A DNA stretch of 64,000 bases, taken from Marinobacter orientalis. Its GTDB lineage: Bacteria > Pseudomonadota > Gammaproteobacteria > Pseudomonadales > Oleiphilaceae. A model generated the notes under the pieces. It saw nothing but the letters and a program-made list of their open reading frames with translations. It had not been told where the DNA came from and did not search any database. Location: the NCBI RefSeq assembly GCF_004792665.1, contig NZ_SRZX01000004.1:1-64000 (forward strand). The letters run 5' to 3'. Below are positions 19,301 through 26,652 of the stretch, one piece after another. Both the position numbers and the translations under genes were made by a program. Positions within the stretch are counted from its first letter, which is position 1; every line of letters begins with the position of its first letter.

Positions 19301-19456
19301 GCCATGGAAGCCAATACTGTGTTATTGGCAACCGGGTATTCTTGCCGGTCGCAAGTACAGCGGATGGAAAATCTTCGCGTTCCGCACCCTCTGGAATATC
19401 TCAGGGACCGGTTGATGTTCGCGGTCAGTAATGAGGAAGGCCAGAAAGCCGACTAA
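16376..19456 (+). CDS. YdiJ-like FAD-linked dehydrogenase with Fe-S and CCG domains
   Basis: A 1026-residue fusion in the YdiJ / D-2-hydroxyglutarate dehydrogenase group. Order: a PCMH FAD-binding domain (about 45-290; SPRGGGTGTNGQSL, NRATIGGMINTDASG), an FAD-oxidase C-terminal domain (about 290-540; FGHVDAGVLHVRP, WGEHGKGFRSEF), then an iron-sulfur part with CLSCKSCSGQCPVQVDIP, and a CCG-type cysteine region (VGCCGMAGTYGHE). Relatives oxidise D-2-hydroxyacids and pass electrons to a carrier. E. coli YdiJ is of similar length. Translation is coupled to the MmgE/PrpD gene. Confidence 0.9.
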   Translation: MLPRLEHINQTQSRYLAFLKALKHSGFHGEMTPDFATRTVLATDNSIYQVLPQAAVFPMDKADVQRLGCLASKIEWRDIVLSPRGGGTGTNGQSLTDGIVVDLSRHMNRILEINAAEGWARVEAGVVKDQLNAAVSSHGLFFAPELSTSNRATIGGMINTDASGQGSVMYGKTRDHVVELETVLMDGNLLHTRALDAGQEEKASGEPTLAGGIYRTLSDIWDRRKTDIERHFPKLNRCLTGYDLAHLRDDAGRINANNVLCGSEGTLGFIVEAKVNLLPIPKYQAMVVVQYDSFDASLRDAQTLMTARPASIETIDSKVLALAQTDIAWQDVASYFRVGEGSPVRGVNLVEYTGDDENQVRQAIDVLTDMLDSPERSRACEYSVVLGENAVSQIWKMRKRAVGLLAKTSGEARPVAFVEDTAVPPEDLADFISEFRDVLDREGLSYGMFGHVDAGVLHVRPALDLKDPETIVTVRRVTEEVVTLVRKYHGLLWGEHGKGFRSEFAPGFFGDLYPELQAIKRAFDPYNQLNPGKIATPDASIPLIRLDEPGQRGKLDRMIPTASRRNQSDAMNCNGNGACYNFDPDDAMCPSWKATRDRRHSPKGRASLIREWLRLLGQQDVDTEALAASSDPRPALPVLLSRIRYTRARNRGEYDFSNEVREAMDGCLSCKSCSGQCPVQVDIPEARARFLHLYHGRYLRPVKDHLIGRLEQLIPLIANPLCRPIYNSLMNWLPVQAVIRKLGMVDVPLLAKRTPLDAAAGLGIPMACEEELRELDENERKRSLIIVQDAFTSYFETDTFAAILESLQHLGFRVWLLPFHPNGKPLHVHGFLKQFRKTANLHSEALRAHARFGIPLVGIDPSMTLAFRSEYRKYAESDVPVVMLLQEFLAQRTEQFARKSTTQPGQSVILLGHCSEKTNVGDSMVQWQRVFAALGIALSVENVGCCGMAGTYGHESRNIATSRKIYELSWHKKVTAMEANTVLLATGYSCRSQVQRMENLRVPHPLEYLRDRLMFAVSNEEGQKAD

Positions 19457-19472
19457 CACCGAATGATGCCAG

Positions 19473-19931
19473 TTGATCTGGCTGCCCCTCGGTGACCGAG
19501 TGATGGGAGGGCGATCTGACGGGACTGTTGCTCGCACTGAGGACGGCGTTGGCATCTTTCACGGTACTGTCCGACTGGATAACGGCGGCGGCTTTGCCTC
19601 CGTCAAAGCGGACCTGCCGGAACCGTTCGATGCCTCTCACTACACCGGCATCGAACTTCTTACCCGGGGCGATGGAAGGACCTACAAGATCGGCCTTCGC
19701 AACAGCGTGGACAGGCGCAGCATTGTGTACCAGCATGCGTTTACACCGGATACGGAAGACTGGAGCCGCATACAACTGCCGTTCAGTGATTTCGTTCCTA
19801 CATGGCGCGGCAAGACAATTACCGATGCGGAACCATTGGATCTTGAACACCTGGCCTCAGTCAGCCTTTTCGTTTCCGGACGGCAGGTTGGTGAATTTCG
19901 ACGGAGGATGCAGGATTGGGTTCTGTTCTGA
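19473..19931 (+). CDS. CIA30-family protein
   Basis: A 152-residue protein with the CIA30 (complex I intermediate-associated protein 30) fold. GDRVMGGRSDGTV near the start, GFASVKADLPEPFD and the C-terminal ASVSLFVSGRQVGEFRRRM match family hallmarks. The bacterial members are beta-sandwich proteins of unknown function. The only workable upstream start is TTG 19473, 16 bases after the YdiJ stop; ATG 19503 would cut into the conserved region. The last 75 bases overlap the convergent OYE-family gene. Confidence 0.8.
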   Translation: MIWLPLGDRVMGGRSDGTVARTEDGVGIFHGTVRLDNGGGFASVKADLPEPFDASHYTGIELLTRGDGRTYKIGLRNSVDRRSIVYQHAFTPDTEDWSRIQLPFSDFVPTWRGKTITDAEPLDLEHLASVSLFVSGRQVGEFRRRMQDWVLF

Positions 19932-21257
19932 TCTTGAAATAGAGCGGGACTTCTTCACCCGACGGGCCCGGCTCAGTTCATCCTTCACATAGGCCCCGAC
20001 GGCTTTGAGCATACCCAGGTCCGGATCAGCCTCTTCGCCATCCGCCAGCCGGAAAATCTGCTGGTAGTACCAGGCCTGCCCGCCCAGCACATTTACTATT
20101 TTGATTGGCATCAGCGGACTGGCGGGTGAGAAAAATCCCCGCTGGGCAAGCTTGACATGATCTTCGTGGCAAACGGTTTTATCGATGCGCCCTTCAAGCA
20201 GATCCCTGGGCGTATCTGGATCCGTGCAGAGCGGTCGGCCAAGGCCAATCACGTCGGTTTCGCCACTGGCAACCACCTCTTCCATAAACATGCGCGTCCG
20301 GAATCCACCGGTGACCATCATCGGGCAATCGCACACCTCACGAATCGTCTGGGCGTAATCCAGGAAGTAAGCCTCCCGCCTGCGAGTGCTTCGCCGCATG
20401 GCCGGCCCATCACTCGCGGTATCGGCATCACCACTGTACCCGAGCAGCCGCGGCTGTTCGTAGGTGCCGCCGGAAACCTCCAGCAGATCAATACCCTCCT
20501 GATTGAGCCAGCGCACCACGCTCACAGACTCATCGAGCGTGAACCCGCCCTTGCGGAAATCGTCGGAATTCAGCTTTACCGCCACCGGAAACTCCGGCCC
20601 CACAGCTGCGCGAGTCGCCCGCACCACCTCAAGCAGGAAACGGGCGCGATTTTCCAGCGAGCCACCCCAGCGATCAGTGCGCTGGTTGGTGACCGGCGAC
20701 AGAAAAGACGACAGCAAATACCCATGAGCCCCATGCACCTGAACGCCAGTAAAACCCGCCTCTTTCGCGATCCGGGCCACGTTGGCAAAGCGCTGGATAA
20801 AGTCGAGAATCTCCGGCTCCGTCAGTGCCCGTGGGCGGGCATAGTTGCCCATCAGCGATAGCTGCACCGCAGAAGGTCCCATTGGGCGCGAGGTAACGTA
20901 ACGCGGCGACTGCCGACCGCCATGGGATATCTGCATCCACAAATGGTTACCGTTGCAGGTGCCCGCTTCAGCCCAGGTACGCAACTGCGCCATACCCTCA
21001 GGCTCTCCTTCTGCCGGCGCCGGATCAATCGCAACGTTACCCGGCCGCTCCAGCACCCGGTGATCAATCATCACATTGCCGGTAATCAACAGCCCTGCCC
21101 CGCCATCGGACCAGCGCCGATAAAGGGTTTCATGGCGGTGGGTGGCGTGTAGCTGGTCGTCTGCCAGGCCCTCGGTCATGGCTGCCTTGGCAATTCGGTT
21201 GGGCAGGACTGCACCGCAGGGCAGTTTCAGAGGTTCGCCGAGGGGCGATTGGGGCAT
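19857..21257 (-). CDS. Old yellow enzyme family NADH:flavin oxidoreductase
   Basis: A 466-residue FMN-dependent TIM-barrel enzyme. Core motifs are LPNRIAKAAMTEG, QISHGGRQSP, QVHGAHGYLLSSFLSP followed by TNQRTDRWGGSLENR, and DVIGLGRPL. This branch usually reduces activated C=C bonds with NAD(P)H. The HGAHGYLL element is the catalytic loop of the 2,4-dienoyl-CoA-reductase-like subgroup, but the second half of such reductases is missing. A basic C-terminal tail of about 40 residues extends beyond the barrel and is antisense to the end of the CIA30 gene. Confidence 0.9.
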   Translation of the reverse strand: MPQSPLGEPLKLPCGAVLPNRIAKAAMTEGLADDQLHATHRHETLYRRWSDGGAGLLITGNVMIDHRVLERPGNVAIDPAPAEGEPEGMAQLRTWAEAGTCNGNHLWMQISHGGRQSPRYVTSRPMGPSAVQLSLMGNYARPRALTEPEILDFIQRFANVARIAKEAGFTGVQVHGAHGYLLSSFLSPVTNQRTDRWGGSLENRARFLLEVVRATRAAVGPEFPVAVKLNSDDFRKGGFTLDESVSVVRWLNQEGIDLLEVSGGTYEQPRLLGYSGDADTASDGPAMRRSTRRREAYFLDYAQTIREVCDCPMMVTGGFRTRMFMEEVVASGETDVIGLGRPLCTDPDTPRDLLEGRIDKTVCHEDHVKLAQRGFFSPASPLMPIKIVNVLGGQAWYYQQIFRLADGEEADPDLGMLKAVGAYVKDELSRARRVKKSRSISRSEQNPILHPPSKFTNLPSGNEKAD

Positions 21258-21456
21258 AGCTTCATCCTGATGGTTTTGAATGTGGGAATTTCCGGGTTAA
21301 AAAGTCAAGCCAATCATGAGCGAAAATGCCTACGCCTGCGCGGCTTGTCACTGGTCATCACCTGAAAACCACCAACAATCATTTCGCGAAATTGTTTGAA
21401 GAGTACCATGAGCTGGATCATGCAGTTCACCATTCTGCCCCTTTCCGCGAACATTC

Positions 21457-22554
21457 CTAAAAAGAATATAAACCGCGATTTACCGCATCAATAGCGCCGG
21501 CCAGATACCCCGTAAACTCACGTGACCACTCACTGCCAATTCCGGTTACCCGGTTAGCCCATGCACCTGAGCTCGGCGACAAGGCAGGCATAGGGTGATC
21601 GCCAGAGGATCTTTGATCCGTGTCGGTGGCGATGTAAATCTCTTTAGCCCAGTCCTTGATAAATTCTGCCTCTGGATTCTCCGCTTGCGAACCAAACAGT
21701 CGCACGAACTGTGTGCGGCAAGCAGTAATAAGCTCTTCCTCAGAAACACGACTGCGCACGTCAGCAGGCACACCCAGGAAACCAAACAATGCCGCCTTCC
21801 CTCCCTGAGTAGAAGCATCATGGATCTCAACCATTGGCCCAACTGCACTTCGAGCCTCTCCGGATAACCCTTGATCTCGCCAGAAAGGCTGGTCGAACAC
21901 GGCAATATATTTTGCATGAGGGGCCATCCAGGTATCTGTCTCTCTCCACTGTCTTGCAAGCACGTCCGGCAAGGCAGGCGAAAACGTAAGTTGAGACTCA
22001 ACTAATCGGGGCGGCATGGCCAACAACACATGTTCTGCAAAATGGCTAAAGGTTTCTCCTCTCGCATTTTCGCTCACTAACTCGACATGTGGTTCTGACA
22101 TGCGCAGGTGGCGGACCGCCCGGCCTCTCACTACACGCGCTGAATCAATCCGCCGGTATAACGCATCAATGAGGGTATACATGCCACCGGCGATTCGCAT
22201 AGATGGCGGAGAATTGACGTACCCACGTGTTCTCTCAGGCGGCTGATTCGATGAACGCTCCAGAAGCATGTCGCCGGTTTCAAATTGTTGGAAGGTCTCT
22301 AGTTCAAGTTCATCTACCAGTCGCGCCATATCGGTCTGGAATGCGGGCCAGAACCAGGAGGGCCCGAGATCGAAGCCCCCAACGCCTGACACATCCGGTT
22401 TACCATCAGAGTGGATCGTAGAAGCAATCCGCCCACCAAGAATCTCCCTGGCCTCTAGAATGACATAGTCTTTGATGCCCTTCTTCTCAAGAGAATATGC
22501 GGCGTATAAACCCGCCAGACCGGCGCCAACAACGGCGATGCGCACGTTTTGCAT
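21457..22554 (-). CDS. Flavin-containing amine oxidase family protein
   Basis: A 365-residue FAD enzyme. The start at ATG 22554 gives the usual N-terminus (MQNVRIAVVGAGLAGLYAAY) and has GGGAAG upstream; an ATG at 22569 is less likely. The dinucleotide motif is followed by the family's ILEAREILGGRI. The C-terminus has the FAD-contact region (VTGIGSEWSREFTGYLAGAIDAV). Members oxidise amines, producing an aldehyde, ammonia and peroxide. It is shorter than typical monoamine oxidases (about 450). It may act on a product of the nearby amine-related pathway, but it lies on the other strand as a separate unit. Confidence 0.85.
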   Translation of the reverse strand: MQNVRIAVVGAGLAGLYAAYSLEKKGIKDYVILEAREILGGRIASTIHSDGKPDVSGVGGFDLGPSWFWPAFQTDMARLVDELELETFQQFETGDMLLERSSNQPPERTRGYVNSPPSMRIAGGMYTLIDALYRRIDSARVVRGRAVRHLRMSEPHVELVSENARGETFSHFAEHVLLAMPPRLVESQLTFSPALPDVLARQWRETDTWMAPHAKYIAVFDQPFWRDQGLSGEARSAVGPMVEIHDASTQGGKAALFGFLGVPADVRSRVSEEELITACRTQFVRLFGSQAENPEAEFIKDWAKEIYIATDTDQRSSGDHPMPALSPSSGAWANRVTGIGSEWSREFTGYLAGAIDAVNRGLYSF

Positions 22555-22703
22555 GAATAAACTTCCCATGGTGATCGTGATGCTTTGGCAATTCTCCGTT
22601 CTAACCGTGGTCTGCGCAAAGGCGATCTTTGAGCCTGGGGCTGTTTCTCCCGATAATGAAATGCTTCAGCGCGGACGGTACCGTAACGATTGAAATTGAA
22701 CGC

Positions 22704-25700
22704 CTAACTCCTGAGCTTGAATATCACACTCATTGGATTACTACCTTCATGGCTCTGGTATTCAACTGGACCAAAATACGTGAAGGGCGCAGCTTTGCCA
22801 TTACGCAGCTTATTCTCGCGGACAAATAGGTTCACTGAGAGCCCAAGCTTTTTGTGTTCGATCAGTTCCCGACCGCGCTTGCTTTGAGGCGTAGCTGAGT
22901 TCTGGCTCTGCCAATGAAATGTTCGCTCATCGATCCAATGATCAACATAGCGGTGCTGGACGCCTTTACCCTGCTTGTTTAACGTCACCAACAAAATATG
23001 CGCATTGGCATCTTTCAGAAAGACGTGACCACTTTGCCAATTGCCAGGATTAAAAGTCGCTCCAAATAACTCCGGAATATCCTCTCTCGGGATTTCCTGT
23101 CCGACAGCCATTTCCAATGGATCTATAATCTCGCAAAAGCGTGCGAACGTTCGAAACTGTTCGAGAAGCTCTGGAGTGACAATAATGTCTTCATACTCTG
23201 GGTTAGCAGCTTCGAGCCGATATTCACCGACGGGGGATTTACGAACCGTCCGAAGAAGGTATTGTGTGTCGCCTGCCTCATCCATCCGTTCAATCGCGAG
23301 CGTTTTCCCAGTGATCGATCCAGCCTGATTGGGGTTAATCTGCTCAAGCAACAGATAATCACCATCTTGAATCGGCTGCTTTCCGCCATTCATGGAGTTA
23401 CCGGATGCTCTGGCAATGAAATGACGATTTGGCTCTATTCGCCCGTGTCCCAAACCGATGGATCTGTACTCCGGCTCCTCAGCGTGACTGTTTCTAAAGT
23501 GGCCACAAGCGATCTTCAAGGATGGGAAGTAAGGCAACTCCGTTCCAGAAGGAGTAATCGGGACTACATTTTCAGACGACGACTGTTCTTGCTTGGCAGA
23601 CTGCCGTGCTTCATAGGAGGCCAGGCGATAATCAATTAACTCCTGCACCATCTCCTCGAAAGGCGGTATCTCATCACCTTCCAGCTCAATAACTGGCTTA
23701 AATTGATCGTTTTCAATCTCAAAAACAGCTGGAGACTTATTGGTCCAATGATCGACAGGGTTCTTCTTCCAGTATTGCTGCCATTGTGCCGAGGAACCAT
23801 CAACGTCCTTTACTGAAACAGCAATTTCTTGATACAGCCTCGGGCGGCGTTTCAATGTCTCCCAGGATGCGTGGGCCAGTTTCGAGAGCTTTGGTGGACT
23901 ACGCCATCCGCCTAACTGTTGGAACGCGTCCAGCAATATCATTTTGAATGATTTGCTCATGGCCGTCGTCTCAACTTCCAGCAAAAACGTTTCGTAGCGG
24001 GACAAGAGTTCTGTCTCAATCACGGTGAGATCTTCCATGTCCCGAACCAATCCAAACCAGCTTCCGTGCAGCTTGCGAGTTTTAGCGATACTGGCGCCGA
24101 AATGATAGTACTCGGTAAGTGTTGGACGACGACCCAATGTATCTTTCAATACCTGATAGTCTTTTTCAGCGCCCTGATGATCAAGACCTTTCAGGAAGTC
24201 GATCACCTCCAGATCGTAATTGATAAAGCATCCGTCTGGCAGGTCCAACTGATTCTTTTCAGCTTTCCTGGCAAACTCGGCTAATTGTCGGTGATTCATC
24301 GCCTGGCCAATGAGGGCCTGAGGTTTATGCAGGAAACTCTGGTGGTTACCCACAAAATCCAGAATCACAAGCTTGTCTTTCCCTGTGGAGACGCTTTTCC
24401 GTAGGCCCCGGCCAATTTGCTGAAGAAACAGGATCTTGGACTCCGTCGGGCGCAATAGCAGCACCGTATCAATGGCGGGCAGATCGACGCCCTCGTTAAA
24501 CAGGTCGACAGAAAAAATTACATCCAGCTGACCATTTTCCAACTTCTCCAAGGCCTCGCCACGAGACATCTCAGATTCACCGTGAACGGCTGCCGCCCTG
24601 ATTCCTTTTTTTGCAAACCGGCTCGCCATAAAATCGGCATGAACCCGTGAAACGCAAAAGGCCAATGTCCGGCTTTGCTTCTCTTCACTCCATACCTTGA
24701 GCACGTGTTTGGCGCGTCCATAAGTAGCCAGCTTATTGGCAAGCAGATTGGGATCAAACTTCCCGTTGCGCCAGGGGATCTCCGTATAGTCGACCGTCTC
24801 GTCGTAGATGCCGTAGTAATGAAAAGGCACCAGGAATTGGCCTTTGACGCCTTCAAACAACGGGTACTCGAAAACCAAGTTGTCGTCACACAACGAAAGG
24901 ATATCCGAGCGGTCTGTCCGGTCTGGGGTTGCCGTCAATCCCAGCAGAAATTGCGGCGCAAAGTAACTCAGAAGCCGATGATAGATGGGTGCTGCGGCAT
25001 GGTGGAATTCATCAACCACGATATAATCAAAATGCCGGGGGTCGAATCGATCCAGATGCGTTTCTTTGCCGAGTGTTTGCACCGAAGCACAAAGGATGTC
25101 CACTGTTCGATCGCGCTGCTTACCCATGTAAAAACCAACGCGGCTATTCGGCTTGATCCGCAAGTAGGTCTCAGCCGCTTGATAAAGAATTTCTTCGCGG
25201 TGGGCGACAAAAAGAATCCGACGGGCTCCCATTTGAACGGCATCAAAGGCGGATAGCCAGGTTTTACCTAAACCCGTTGCTAACACGACCAAACCCCTTC
25301 GGTAGCCTTCTACGCGAGTCAGATCCAGTGCCTCTAGTGCTTCCTGTTGCACTTCATTAGGTGTTGGTACTTCCTGTTTCTCGTCACTTCCCGGTTCCAG
25401 CGACTTTTCTGGTGGGTTCCTTCGTTTCTCGTACTCATCGATCCAGTTATCAGTGAGCGGCACAACATTTGGGTGTTTGAACAGTTCCTCGAACCTGCTG
25501 GCAGCCTCGAGGTACCCAGGGTCGGGAGGGAAATCCACCTGATAATTCCATTCCAGCCCGTCCTGAAGCGCTTGTCGGCTGATATTGCTAGAGCCGATAA
25601 ACGCCCTGCCCCACATTTGGTGATTCTGAACATGGCCAGCGAAGAGGTAGGCTTTCAAATGAAAGCTACTCCCCTGGCTCTGGTAAACACGTACCTGAGC

Positions 25701-26546
25701 TCCATGGTCATGCAACAGGACAAGCTTTCTTAGCGCCTCCGAATCGGTGATATCCAGATAATCGCTTGTGAGGATGCGGATACGGGCCGGATCAGATTCT
25801 CGCTGCAGCGCGCTCACTAAATCCGGGAACAACAGATTCAAGCCAGTAGTTTTCACAAACGCTACGGCCATATCTATTCGGTCAGCAGCTTTAATTGCCT
25901 GGCACAATTTCGGCAGAAAATGATGTTCTGCACCGCCCGTAGTTAGCTTATTCTGTGGAGCCGGCACCTTGGTCAAAAGAATGTTCAACCACTGCTCATG
26001 CCTATCGGGACGTTGATCGTCAGTGCGCCACAACCGAGAGGATTCGAATCCTGGCAGGTCCTGGATCCACTGCTGGGCAAGCGATTCATCAGCATCAGTA
26101 AAGTGCCGGCCATTGTGGTTGCGTTCCCCCGTCCCAATCTTGAAACTCATGTAGAAAACGCCATCCGGTTTCAGGGCATTCCACAACCGGCCAATAGCTT
26201 CGGGTACCTCGGCAAGGGGCAAATGCAGGAGGCTTGCACAAGCCCATATACCATCGTAAGTACTGGATTCGTGGATATCCGTGAAATAGCGATGCTGAAC
26301 CGATAAACCGGTCTTTTCGCGGGCTAAAGAGGCGATGGCGTCTGAACCATCAAAGGCGGAAACACGGTAACCTTTATGATCAAAAAACAACGCATCCCGG
26401 CCAGAGCCACAGCCCGCATCAAGAATGTGTCCACCTTCGCGAACTTGCGGCAGGAACGCCTGGTAAAGCTCTTCCATGCTGACTTGAAACGTTGATTCCA
26501 CAAACGCATCGGCATTGTTGTTGTAATAGGCCAGCGTATCCGTCAT
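22704..26546 (-). CDS. Methyltransferase-PLD nuclease-SF2 helicase-S24-DUF3427 fusion, candidate defence protein
   Basis: A 1280-residue multidomain protein. Order: (1) class I SAM methyltransferase, about 1-195, with LDAGCGSGR at 42-50, resembling small-molecule/TehB-type enzymes rather than DNA methylases; (2) PLD-type nuclease domain, about 205-365, with HLK at 296-298 and GSSN at 318-321; (3) SF2 helicase, about 395-750, with Walker A ATGLGKT (423-429), DEFH (512-515), TAT (538-540) and QxxGRGLR (710-716); (4) linker helices; (5) S24/LexA-like domain, about 1005-1125, with GNSM and Ser1051, but Arg1099 where the catalytic Lys is expected; (6) C-terminal DUF3427, about 1150-1280. Helicase-PLD-DUF3427 proteins are often seen near restriction and defence genes. 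The gene is AT-richer than its neighbours, a sign of transfer. Confidence 0.85.
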   Translation of the reverse strand: MTDTLAYYNNNADAFVESTFQVSMEELYQAFLPQVREGGHILDAGCGSGRDALFFDHKGYRVSAFDGSDAIASLAREKTGLSVQHRYFTDIHESSTYDGIWACASLLHLPLAEVPEAIGRLWNALKPDGVFYMSFKIGTGERNHNGRHFTDADESLAQQWIQDLPGFESSRLWRTDDQRPDRHEQWLNILLTKVPAPQNKLTTGGAEHHFLPKLCQAIKAADRIDMAVAFVKTTGLNLLFPDLVSALQRESDPARIRILTSDYLDITDSEALRKLVLLHDHGAQVRVYQSQGSSFHLKAYLFAGHVQNHQMWGRAFIGSSNISRQALQDGLEWNYQVDFPPDPGYLEAASRFEELFKHPNVVPLTDNWIDEYEKRRNPPEKSLEPGSDEKQEVPTPNEVQQEALEALDLTRVEGYRRGLVVLATGLGKTWLSAFDAVQMGARRILFVAHREEILYQAAETYLRIKPNSRVGFYMGKQRDRTVDILCASVQTLGKETHLDRFDPRHFDYIVVDEFHHAAAPIYHRLLSYFAPQFLLGLTATPDRTDRSDILSLCDDNLVFEYPLFEGVKGQFLVPFHYYGIYDETVDYTEIPWRNGKFDPNLLANKLATYGRAKHVLKVWSEEKQSRTLAFCVSRVHADFMASRFAKKGIRAAAVHGESEMSRGEALEKLENGQLDVIFSVDLFNEGVDLPAIDTVLLLRPTESKILFLQQIGRGLRKSVSTGKDKLVILDFVGNHQSFLHKPQALIGQAMNHRQLAEFARKAEKNQLDLPDGCFINYDLEVIDFLKGLDHQGAEKDYQVLKDTLGRRPTLTEYYHFGASIAKTRKLHGSWFGLVRDMEDLTVIETELLSRYETFLLEVETTAMSKSFKMILLDAFQQLGGWRSPPKLSKLAHASWETLKRRPRLYQEIAVSVKDVDGSSAQWQQYWKKNPVDHWTNKSPAVFEIENDQFKPVIELEGDEIPPFEEMVQELIDYRLASYEARQSAKQEQSSSENVVPITPSGTELPYFPSLKIACGHFRNSHAEEPEYRSIGLGHGRIEPNRHFIARASGNSMNGGKQPIQDGDYLLLEQINPNQAGSITGKTLAIERMDEAGDTQYLLRTVRKSPVGEYRLEAANPEYEDIIVTPELLEQFRTFARFCEIIDPLEMAVGQEIPREDIPELFGATFNPGNWQSGHVFLKDANAHILLVTLNKQGKGVQHRYVDHWIDERTFHWQSQNSATPQSKRGRELIEHKKLGLSVNLFVRENKLRNGKAAPFTYFGPVEYQSHEGSNPMSVIFKLRS

Positions 26547-26652
26547 TAAGTGGTTCCCATGCGACTAATTAGCCTGAAGTATATCTGGACCAGGCTACCA
26601 GGCGGACAGGACGCGGCCAACAGACTTTTGGGTGCTATCTACACCAAGCAGC

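Noticed and set aside
22704..26546. Helicase fusion as a type III restriction enzyme
   Set aside because: No DNA-methylase motifs or PD-(D/E)xK nuclease are seen; the nuclease is PLD-like and the methyltransferase is of a small-molecule type.
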